55,272 nucleotides of DNA, taken from contig NZ_RKME01000032.1 of NCBI RefSeq assembly GCF_003797825.1, positions 1 to 55,272 on the forward strand, in the 5' to 3' direction. Source of the DNA: Gordonia sp. OPL2 (GTDB taxonomy: Bacteria > Actinomycetota > Actinomycetes > Mycobacteriales > Mycobacteriaceae). Position numbers and translations under genes: made by a program. The notes beneath the pieces are model-generated. The model saw nothing but the letters and a program-made list of their open reading frames with translations, made no database searches and was not told the DNA's origin. Shown one piece after another: positions 49,356 to 55,272 of this stretch (positions are counted from its first letter, which is position 1; every line of letters begins with the position of its first letter).

Positions 49356-49774
49356 GCACACCACACTCGGTGCTGTTTGTGTGCGTGAGCAACCGGGGCA
49401 AGTCGGTGATGGCCCAAGGTTTGGCGAGCGCGCTAGCCGACGGAACGATCAACGCCTCCTCGGCCGGCACCGACGCCGCGATCGGCAAGCGCGTCAACGA
49501 GCTGTCCGCTCAGGTACTCGCCGAGGCCGGTGTCGACGGCAGTGACCATACGCCTCGCCAGCTCACCGACGATCTGATGCGCGAGGCGGACCTGACCGTC
49601 GTGCTGGGAACCTCCGCGCAGCTCGCCCCGCCAGAAGGGGCCGTCGTCGAGGTCTGGGAGACCGATGAACCCTCCTTGCGGGGGATCGACGGAGTCGAGC
49701 GCATGCGCCTGATCCGCGATGACATCGCCGCTCGACTCACCGACCTCACCGCCCGCCTGACCCACACCACCTGA
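49352..49774 (+). CDS. Low-molecular-weight phosphatase/ArsC-like protein with altered active site
   Basis: 140 residues. The P-loop is CVSNRGKS: Cys11 is kept, but the Arg of the CX5R motif is Lys17. The GCGDACP segment of ArsC is absent (TVVLGTSAQLAPPEGAVVEV), while the aspartate-rich WETDEPSLRGIDGVERMRLI end is present. It probably derives from the ArsC/LMW-PTP family but may lack reductase activity. It is translationally coupled to arsC, so it belongs to the operon. Confidence 0.82.
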   Translation: MSTPHSVLFVCVSNRGKSVMAQGLASALADGTINASSAGTDAAIGKRVNELSAQVLAEAGVDGSDHTPRQLTDDLMREADLTVVLGTSAQLAPPEGAVVEVWETDEPSLRGIDGVERMRLIRDDIAARLTDLTARLTHTT

Positions 49775-49788
49775 ACCGGTGTTGACGC

Positions 49789-50286
49789 TCAGCAACAAGC
49801 GGTGGACGCACTCGCCGCGGGCTGGCCGGGCTGCGCGGCGCCGGCAGTACCGCAGCACCCTGCAGAATCAGAGTCCGAGGTCTGGTTGTCGGTCAACAGC
49901 GTTGGGCTGGTCCCGAAGGTGTCGGAGTCGGCCAGCACCGTGTAGACCTCCCACTTTTCACCTGCCGGACCGGTCACCCACACCTTGTCCTGGGTCGCGA
50001 AACAACAGGTGGCGTTGATCTCCTCCTCAGTGAACAGGCCTTCGCCGCTGAGCCGGGCGATCTCGGCGTGCACCTGATCGCTGGACTCGACCTCCACACC
50101 GAGGTGGTTGATCGTTCCGCCCTGACCCGGATTCTCCAGCAGCACCAGCTTCAACGACGGCTCCGCGATCGCGAAGTTCGCATAACCCGGCTTGCGTTTG
50201 GCCGGTGCGACATTGAACAACTTCGAGTAGAACTCGACCGCCTGATCCAGATCATCGACGTTGAGCGCGAGTTGCATACGCGACAT
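49789..50286 (-). CDS. ArsI/CadI-like glyoxalase-fold protein
   Basis: 165 residues from ATG 50286. Vicinal oxygen chelate fold, with MQLALNVDDLDQAVEFYSKL, His61 (INHLGVEV), the vicinal Cys94-Cys95 (ATCCFATQDKVWV) and Glu113 (EKWEVYTVL). This matches ArsI, which cleaves the C-As bond of methylarsenite, and its close relative CadI. The C-terminal tail adds further Cys pairs (AGCCG, TACC) for metal binding. It is divergent from the second arsR. Confidence 0.9.
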   Translation of the reverse strand: MSRMQLALNVDDLDQAVEFYSKLFNVAPAKRKPGYANFAIAEPSLKLVLLENPGQGGTINHLGVEVESSDQVHAEIARLSGEGLFTEEEINATCCFATQDKVWVTGPAGEKWEVYTVLADSDTFGTSPTLLTDNQTSDSDSAGCCGTAGAAQPGQPAASASTACC

Positions 50287-50349
50287 GACTACCTCCACCT
50301 GTGAGACATACATCGAACTACTGACGGGGTCTAGGGTGCCAACCCCTTC

Positions 50350-50359
50350 GACATATGTC
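50350..50359. promoter_or_regulatory. GACATATGTC palindrome between arsI/cadI and the second arsR
   Basis: A perfect 10-base palindrome in the divergent promoter region, 25 bases before the arsR start. This is a candidate operator for the adjacent ArsR repressor. Confidence 0.5.
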
Positions 50360-50383
50360 AATGAGGTGGGTAGGATCGGGTGC

Positions 50384-50743
50384 ATGCCCAAGACACTTCC
50401 GGTCATCGACATGACCGATCCCATCTGTTGCGCTCCCGTCTCGGCGTCACCGCTGGATGACGCCGCGGCGTTGGAGATTGCCCTGCGGCTCAAAGCTCTT
50501 GCCGATCCGGTGCGGATCAAGCTGATGTCGATCCTGCTCACCGATGCCGCAGGCGAGGTGTGCACCTGTGACCTGGCGACTGCTGTCGGATTGTCGGAGC
50601 CCACGGTCAGCCACCACCTCGGACAACTCAAGAAGGCCGGCATGGTCCTGCCCGAGCGCCGCGGCATGAATGTTTACTACCGGGCCCACGCCGACGCTTT
50701 GCAAGCGTTACGGCAGGTCCTCGACCCGACGTGCTGCCGCTGA
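50384..50743 (+). CDS. arsR: Second ArsR-family metalloregulator
   Basis: 119 residues from ATG 50384. Helix-turn-helix VGLSEPTVSHHLGQLKKAGM, metal-binding Cys in EVCTCDLATAV and additional pairs at ICCAP near the start and DPTCCR at the very end. The CTC motif plus end cysteines resemble CmtR- or ArsR-type sensors. It probably controls the divergent ArsI/CadI gene through the palindrome at 50350-50359. Confidence 0.92.
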   Translation: MPKTLPVIDMTDPICCAPVSASPLDDAAALEIALRLKALADPVRIKLMSILLTDAAGEVCTCDLATAVGLSEPTVSHHLGQLKKAGMVLPERRGMNVYYRAHADALQALRQVLDPTCCR

Positions 50744-50754
50744 GCGAATTGTGT

Positions 50755-52623
50755 CTACCGGGACCTCGGTCGGCGGGTCAGATGCTCGGTGTCGTGGCTG
50801 TCGTGGCTGTGGAGGTAGGCGGTGTAGTCGCGTTGGGCCAGTTGCGCCCACTGCGATGAGGTCGTGGAGCTCAGTCCGAGCTGGGTGGCTAGGACTGCGG
50901 CGGGTAGGTCCGCACCCAGGGCGAGGAGGGCGTGGTTTCTGCTGATGCGGGTGGGAATGCCTGCGGTGGTGAGCTTTCGGCTCAGTGTTCTGACGTGCAG
51001 CGGGTGATGGGCGATTCCGCCTCGGAAGAGGTAATACCCGCGGCCGTCCCGGGCGCGGGCGCGCGGGTCGGCGCAGACGGTGCCGGCGAGGGTGTCGATC
51101 AGCTCGGCGAGGCGCTCGGGTAGCTCGATGGGGTGGTGTGCCAGCGTCACGTATCTGCGGCCGCGGTCGCGGGTAAGCGACGAGGTGGTGAGGTTCTGTA
51201 CCTGGGGGAGTCGTGCGCCGTAGAGCAGTACGAGTAGGCCGGCGATGCGGGTGGGTAGGTCAGCGGACGTGTCGTCGGAGAGCAGCGCGGCAATGGCGCG
51301 TTGTTGGGTGTGCTCGTCGCCGGTCTGTGACGGCGGTGGGACGGGGTAGCGGGTCACCGATATGTTGGCGGCCAGTCCGCGTTGAGTCAGCCACGTGATG
51401 AACCCGGCGATGTTGTTGGTGCGGTGATGTTGTCCGTCGGTCCAGGCATCGAGCATCGGTTGGGTCAGGTCGCCGACGGTGTGGCCGTGTTGGTCGAGGT
51501 GGGTCAGAAGTGTGATGGCGATGCGAATCTTGGTGCGGCCGGAGTCGGCGGCGGCGTGGGTGAACCGGCGACGGCGGGACCTGCGGCGGGCGCGGCGCAG
51601 GATGGCCCAATGGCCGTAGGGGCGGATCAGTGCGCTGTGGTGGGTGGGCAGCGCGGCGGCGGTGTCGTTGATCCAGGTGTCGAGCCGTTCGAGGGCTTCA
51701 TCGCGTTCGGGCAGTATGGCGGCGTCGATAAGCAGTTCGCGTAGATGGTGGCGTCCCCACCCTGGCGGGCACTGGTCGAGCACGGTGTGGCTCATGGGGT
51801 GTTCGCTAGAGGCCAGCGCACTCAGTAGCTGGGCGGTCGCGGGTTTGCTCAGCCACCTCAGCGTCGAGCGCGGCTGGCCACGGGCGGCGAGGAACGCCGG
51901 CAACTCCTGGAGGCTGTCGGGCACCGAACCCTGAGGTGTGCTGAGCAGTTCCCGGGCCAGCCGGATGATCGAGCAGCGGTGGCAGGTTCGGGCGAAATGA
52001 TGTTGCCCCGTTCCGCCACACGTTGAGCACCGATAGTCCAGGTCAGAGCCCGCGCATGGACCGCAGGTGCGTTGACTGGCAGCATTTCTGCCGATGAGTG
52101 CGGCGGTGGTGCCGCAGTCGGCACAGGACGCCGACTCGGACAGAGTCCGCCGATAGCAGCGCACGCATACTGGTCCCAAGGGCCACCGGGTGTGCACTTC
52201 ACGGCGCAGTCCGCAACTTCCGCACGTCTCCTCGGGTGCTGTGGCGCAGCGCCGGCACAGGTCTACGGCGCCGGGGCGAGCTTTGATCGCGATCGGCGCG
52301 TGGTCGTTGCAGCGTCCGCATCGGCGCGCTGGTGCGGTGTAGCAGCGCTGGCACAGCTCGCCGTCCTCACCGCTGGTCTTGATGTGGTCGATCTGTCCGC
52401 AGCCGGTGCAGCTGCGTTTGGGACGTGCACAGTGGCCGCATAGCGGATCGCCTGCGGCCGTGCGTGTGCTGGGGGTGGTGTGCTTGCCGCAGTTGCTGCA
52501 TGGTTCGCGGCGGCGGATGTTGTAGCAGGACCGGCAAATTCCCCCTTCCGGTGTGCGCTTAGATCGCGAGGCGATGGTGCCGCAGTCCGAACAGGGATAC
52601 TTCGGCGGAGAGGCGACACTCAC
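50755..52623 (-). CDS. Multi-zinc-ribbon protein with degenerate tyrosine-recombinase C-terminus
   Basis: 622 residues from GTG 52623, overlapping the XRE gene stop by 4 bases. The first about 230 residues hold 14 CxxC motifs (CSDC, CRSC, CSNC, CGHC, CTGC, CQRC and so on), about seven tandem zinc ribbons. The C-terminal third has a recombinase-like layout: LLVLLYGARLPQVQNLTTSS and a final LGLSSTTSSQWAQLAQRDYT, but the H-x-x-R box and distal His are not conserved. It forms one operon with a canonical integrase, so it is probably a DNA-binding accessory of that recombinase. Confidence 0.72.
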   Translation of the reverse strand: MSVASPPKYPCSDCGTIASRSKRTPEGGICRSCYNIRRREPCSNCGKHTTPSTRTAAGDPLCGHCARPKRSCTGCGQIDHIKTSGEDGELCQRCYTAPARRCGRCNDHAPIAIKARPGAVDLCRRCATAPEETCGSCGLRREVHTRWPLGPVCVRCYRRTLSESASCADCGTTAALIGRNAASQRTCGPCAGSDLDYRCSTCGGTGQHHFARTCHRCSIIRLARELLSTPQGSVPDSLQELPAFLAARGQPRSTLRWLSKPATAQLLSALASSEHPMSHTVLDQCPPGWGRHHLRELLIDAAILPERDEALERLDTWINDTAAALPTHHSALIRPYGHWAILRRARRRSRRRRFTHAAADSGRTKIRIAITLLTHLDQHGHTVGDLTQPMLDAWTDGQHHRTNNIAGFITWLTQRGLAANISVTRYPVPPPSQTGDEHTQQRAIAALLSDDTSADLPTRIAGLLVLLYGARLPQVQNLTTSSLTRDRGRRYVTLAHHPIELPERLAELIDTLAGTVCADPRARARDGRGYYLFRGGIAHHPLHVRTLSRKLTTAGIPTRISRNHALLALGADLPAAVLATQLGLSSTTSSQWAQLAQRDYTAYLHSHDSHDTEHLTRRPRSR

Positions 52624-52946
52624 GACTCGGTACCCGGCCGACGAATGGTGGTGCGACGAGCAGTGATCGGTGTGACCCCTGTCGGTTTGCCGGCAGTCTT
52701 GCGGACTGCGGTGTCGACGATGTGGGGTTCGATCAGATCGTTGGGTGTGCACTCGAGAATGTCGCACAGTGCGACCAGGGTGTGCATGCTCAGCCGTTGC
52801 GGCTGCCCTGTCACCAGCCGGTACACCTGCTCGCGGGAGAGTGTGATCCCGCGGTCAGCGAGGTGCGGTTGCAGATCGGTGGTCGAGTACATGCCGTGGG
52901 CGGCCATCCTGGCTCGCAGATGCCACGTGTAGTCGATCTGCTTCAT
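52620..52946 (-). CDS. XRE-family helix-turn-helix protein of the recombinase module
   Basis: 108 residues. The Cro/C1-type helix-turn-helix lies in the middle (LADRGITLSREQVYRLVTGQ, MHTLVALCDILECTPNDLIE). ATGA overlap with the integrase and GTGA overlap with the zinc-ribbon gene show strict coupling. It may control the module or act as an excision/directionality factor. Confidence 0.82.
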   Translation of the reverse strand: MKQIDYTWHLRARMAAHGMYSTTDLQPHLADRGITLSREQVYRLVTGQPQRLSMHTLVALCDILECTPNDLIEPHIVDTAVRKTAGKPTGVTPITARRTTIRRPGTES

Positions 52947-54061
52947 GTCGGGGTCCCATCATTGAGGAGGTGGCCGTATCGGGCGTGGATCGACTGCATG
53001 AGCAGTCCGTTGCGGTACTCGTTGCTGACCCCGATGTATACCGCCGTGGTCGAGGAGAATGCATGGCCGACTTGCTCCTGGATGAATCGTTCGGGGTAGT
53101 CGAACTCCACCAGATGCGTGACGTAGGAGTGGCGCAGCGAGTGGAGGTCGAGTGTCGGGTCGATTCCTGCGGCGTCGCGGGCGGTGGCGAAGGCGGTGTT
53201 GAGTGCGCGCACTCCCAGTCGAGTACCGCGTTCGGTGAGAAACAGCGCTGGGTGTCCGGTGTGGTCGAGCTCGCTGCGCACTTCGGTGAGGTAGTGGTCG
53301 AGGATGTCCACGATCCAGCTGATCTCCGGCACCGTGAGCACTGTGCGGCGTTTGGGCGGGCCGCCCCGGGACGCTTTGCCGTGCCGCACGGTCAGTGCTC
53401 CGAACCGACCGAAGGCTGGGAACTTCGAGTTCCTGCGAAGATCAACAACATCACTGCGGGAAACCTCTTGCCGGCGTAGGCCGTAGGCGTAGCAGTATTT
53501 CAGTGCTACTGCGTCTCGCAGAGCCGGTATCGCTCCTTTCCGGCCGCGGGATCGGATCTGCGCGACCCGTGCGTCGGCGGCATCGAACAGCGCCTGGACC
53601 TCATCGTAGGTCAGTGGCCGTCGACCAGGATCACCCTCGTACTCACCGACGTGGATGATGGAGTTGTTTTCGTGGAAGACCTGCACAGGCGCGCGACCGA
53701 ACCGAGCAATGCATTCAGTAGACCAGTCGTAGCGGACATCGACCAGGTAGGCACAGAACAGGCCGATGTCCACCTCGTACCCGCGGACGGTGGACAACCG
53801 AAGTGGGGTTGGGCCCGATCGGAGATGACTGATCCAAGCTTCGCCCTCCTCGGGGGTCCACTGCCACGGATACAGTCCAGCGAACTCGGCGAAGCGGCGC
53901 ACTAGCCGCATTCGAGGACCGATTGTCGACTCGCGCAGGAACTTTGCCCGCTGCTGCTGAGCCCACCCGTCAACCATCGCATCGAACATCGCCCGTTCCG
54001 GATCCAGCTGCACAACATTCGGGGCCAACCCCGCTCGACCGCGGACGTCGTCACTTGTCAC
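52943..54061 (-). CDS. Tyrosine recombinase/integrase
   Basis: 372 residues from GTG 54061. The catalytic set appears complete: Arg196/197 in YGLRRQEV, Lys229 in VRHGKAS, His307-x-x-Arg310 in LHSLRHS, His333 in VGHAFSST and Tyr342 in AVYIGVS. An N-terminal core-binding (SAM-like) domain is present. First of a three-gene operon. The start codon lies within a 15-base palindrome CACTTGT-C-ACAAGTG (54052-54066), a likely self-regulatory site. Confidence 0.92.
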   Translation of the reverse strand: MTSDDVRGRAGLAPNVVQLDPERAMFDAMVDGWAQQQRAKFLRESTIGPRMRLVRRFAEFAGLYPWQWTPEEGEAWISHLRSGPTPLRLSTVRGYEVDIGLFCAYLVDVRYDWSTECIARFGRAPVQVFHENNSIIHVGEYEGDPGRRPLTYDEVQALFDAADARVAQIRSRGRKGAIPALRDAVALKYCYAYGLRRQEVSRSDVVDLRRNSKFPAFGRFGALTVRHGKASRGGPPKRRTVLTVPEISWIVDILDHYLTEVRSELDHTGHPALFLTERGTRLGVRALNTAFATARDAAGIDPTLDLHSLRHSYVTHLVEFDYPERFIQEQVGHAFSSTTAVYIGVSNEYRNGLLMQSIHARYGHLLNDGTPT

Positions 54062-54066
54062 AAGTG
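54052..54066. promoter_or_regulatory. Perfect palindrome over the integrase start
   Basis: CACTTGT-C-ACAAGTG spans the GTG start of the integrase gene. This is a candidate operator for the XRE protein of the module or a leaderless start region. Confidence 0.5.
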
Positions 54067-54072
54067 AGTTGT

Positions 54073-54202
54073 ATCAGATGCAACATTGATGCATGGGTAA
54101 ACCAGGTGGCCTGGGGCTGTTGTTCGCGGCCTTTCGCGGCCACAGGTCGCATATTCCCTGCTAGAGAGCGAGCCCTCTTACCCGGCCAATGTTGCATCGG
54201 AT
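54073..54202. repeat. Inverted repeat between the integrase and the redoxin gene
   Basis: 54073-54100 and 54178-54202 are inverted copies: both contain GATGCAACATTG and GGGTAA with one internal length difference. The right copy forms the last codons and stop of the NrdH-like gene. About 77 bases lie between. This could be a recombination (att) or arm site of the recombinase, with the 3' end of the redoxin gene as target, or simply a long transcription stem. Confidence 0.55.
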
Positions 54203-54438
54203 GACAATAAATCCCGTTCGGTCAACGCCTTGATCCGGTCTGGTCGGAATCCTGACCAGTGGTCGTCGCCGACGATGACGACCGGGGCTTGGAGGTAGCC
54301 GAGTGCCATGACGAGGTCGCGGGCTGCGTCATCGGTGCTGATGTCGACGATCTCGTAGTCGAGGCCTTGCTTGTCGAGGGCCTTGTAGGTGGCGTTGCAC
54401 TGTACGCAGGCGGGCTTGGTGTAGACGGTGATGGTCAT
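54178..54438 (-). CDS. nrdH: NrdH/glutaredoxin-like redox protein
   Basis: 86 residues. Thioredoxin fold with the active site Cys11-Val-Gln-Cys14 (YTKPACVQCNATYKAL), as in NrdH redoxins (C-V/M-Q-C), followed by DISTDDAARDLVMALGYLQA, the cis-Pro (APVVIV) and the NrdH-type end HWSGFRPDRIKAL. NrdH donates electrons to class Ib ribonucleotide reductase; no nrdEF is present here, so it may be a plasmid supply or serve other thiols. Its last bases belong to the inverted repeat. Confidence 0.92.
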   Translation of the reverse strand: MTITVYTKPACVQCNATYKALDKQGLDYEIVDISTDDAARDLVMALGYLQAPVVIVGDDHWSGFRPDRIKALTERDLLSSDATLAG

Positions 54439-54453
54439 GGGGATCGATCTCCT

Positions 54454-55110
54454 TTATTGGTGTGCGGGTTCGACGCCGGTGGTGGCGAAGGGGTCGGGGG
54501 TGTGGGTGATGTGGTGGCGGGCGGTTCCTGGTGGGGTGCAGTCGATTGCGGTGTACAGATGTGCATCAGCGCGCGGGTGGAATTGAGCGGTGGAGTCGAG
54601 GGTGGGGGCGGCGATGATCACGGTGGTGTGGTCGCCGGCGTTGATGGTGGGGGTGGGGTCCCAGGCGATGACGGTGCTGTTGTCGAGTGCGGTTGCGCGG
54701 GCGCGGTCGCACAGTTGCAGTTGGCTGTGGTGGTGTCCGGTCAGCGTGGTGGTGTCGAATCCGGTGGCGCTGGCGCGGCCGTAGGTGTGCACCGTGGTGG
54801 TGCCGTGTGCTTCGACATGGGCGGTGTCGGTGGCGTGTACGGCGCCGGCGATAACGAGGACGGCGGCGCGCCCGGCGATGCGTACCTCGACATCGGTGGG
54901 GATGGCGCCGAGGTTGATCAGCTCGGTTTGGTCGGGGTCGAGCGCGGTTCGGCGTACTTCGATGTGGCGGCGGCCGGCGTGTAGGTGCTGGGCGAACGTC
55001 GCTGCGTCGGTGACACAGGCCCAGGGTGCTGGGGTGGTGGTGCGCGAGACGCAGGTGCGGCGTCGCGGCCGCGGGTGTCCTCGCTGTCCGGTTGGGGTGG
55101 TGGTGGCCAT
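54454..55110 (-). CDS. Hypothetical Thr/His/Ala-rich protein with repeat pattern
   Basis: About 218 residues from ATG 55110 (AAAGGACACC before it). After an Arg/Pro-rich start (MATTTPTGQRGHPRPRRR) the sequence has a short-strand repeat rhythm (VHATDTAHVEAHGTTTVHTY, then GRASATGFDTTTLTG and LCDRARATALDNSTVIAWD), suggesting a beta-solenoid of roughly 8-10 residues per turn. No signal peptide or enzyme motif. It lies 15 bases upstream of the nrdH-like start on the same strand, so the two may be co-transcribed. The rest of the window (55111-55272) shows no gene I can support. Confidence 0.5.
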   Translation of the reverse strand: MATTTPTGQRGHPRPRRRTCVSRTTTPAPWACVTDAATFAQHLHAGRRHIEVRRTALDPDQTELINLGAIPTDVEVRIAGRAAVLVIAGAVHATDTAHVEAHGTTTVHTYGRASATGFDTTTLTGHHHSQLQLCDRARATALDNSTVIAWDPTPTINAGDHTTVIIAAPTLDSTAQFHPRADAHLYTAIDCTPPGTARHHITHTPDPFATTGVEPAHQ

Positions 55111-55272
55111 GGTGGTGTCCTTTCTGGGAGAACGGGTGGATGTTTCTGCTGGTGGGGTAGGGGAGAGGGCTCGTGCGAGCTGGGTGGTCAGGGTCGTGCG
55201 GGCCGCCCGTGCCAACTGTGTGGCGCGCGATAGCGGCCGCGGGGATGGGTCGGGGCGTGGTGGCTGGTGGGG

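Noticed and set aside
1..55272. tRNA, rRNA or CRISPR arrays anywhere in the window
   Set aside because: I saw no cloverleaf-like sequences with TTCGA arms and CCA-type ends in context, no rRNA motifs and no regularly spaced repeats; a tRNA scan would be needed to exclude a single tRNA gene.

Overview
ORGANISM AND REPLICON. The window is high-GC actinobacterial DNA, most like Mycobacteriales such as Gordonia, Rhodococcus or Mycobacterium. This is inferred from frequent GTG starts, ATGA/GTGA stop-start overlaps, a CIRCE-controlled small heat-shock gene and a mycobacterial-type AtpE. It looks like accessory, probably plasmid DNA: insertion sequences, two toxin-antitoxin pairs, a ParA/ribbon-helix-helix partition locus with dense TAGC/CTAG repeats, a Tap/Tpg-like gene pair, a recombinase module and an arsenic operon. 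Bases 1-65 are not biological; they match a degraded Illumina P7/Nextera adapter position for position, so the window begins at a contig end. Right behind it (72-314) are six short hairpins, four of them with TTC or TGC loops, which resemble the terminal palindromes of linear actinobacterial replicons. LAYOUT. 1-2131: adapter, telomere-like hairpins, an IS256-family element. 2258-8200: defence/stress island with a winged-helix-like protein, a PD-(D/E)XK nuclease with a C-terminal SAP/Rho-N-like segment, a CoiA-like zinc-site protein and two higBA-type pairs with palindromic operators. 8302-12524: nested IS elements around a two-gene cassette, a TipA-type MerR regulator plus a stand-alone ATP synthase c-subunit. 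12525-15582: a truncated small gene, hsp20 with CIRCE, a DUF3263-like protein and a beta-carbonic anhydrase. 15867-20086: an operon of five single-span membrane-anchored extracytoplasmic helical proteins with two SCP2-like proteins. 20288-39600: an AraC regulator and a complete isoprene (alkene) catabolic cluster on the minus strand, read in the order isoG, isoH, isoI, isoJ, aldH, isoABCDEF, a degenerate ALDH, gshB and a disulfide reductase; divergent on the plus strand are gshA, a PhyH-type dioxygenase, a MarR regulator and a gamma-glutamylcyclotransferase; then isoH2 and an isoG2 remnant. 39654-46350: YchJ-like protein, a decayed gene, a MerR regulator, Tpg/Tap-like genes, partition genes and repeats. 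46727-50743: arsR, acr3, three arsC-type genes, arsI/cadI and a second arsR. 50755-55110: a three-gene recombinase module, an NrdH-type redoxin and a repeat-rich unknown protein. HOW IT WORKS TOGETHER. In the known iso pathway, IsoABCDEF epoxidises isoprene, IsoI conjugates the epoxide to glutathione, IsoH oxidises the conjugate twice to the acid, and IsoG (CoA transferase/racemase family) and IsoJ are placed downstream. The cluster carries its own glutathione synthesis (GshA, GshB), disulfide reduction and possible gamma-glutamyl turnover, which suits a host that otherwise makes mycothiol. ACTTAGT/ACTAAGT-core dyads precede both isoG and isoG2 and are candidate MarR operators. The membrane/SCP2 operon next to the AraC gene is the least explained part and may handle hydrophobic substrate or envelope changes.
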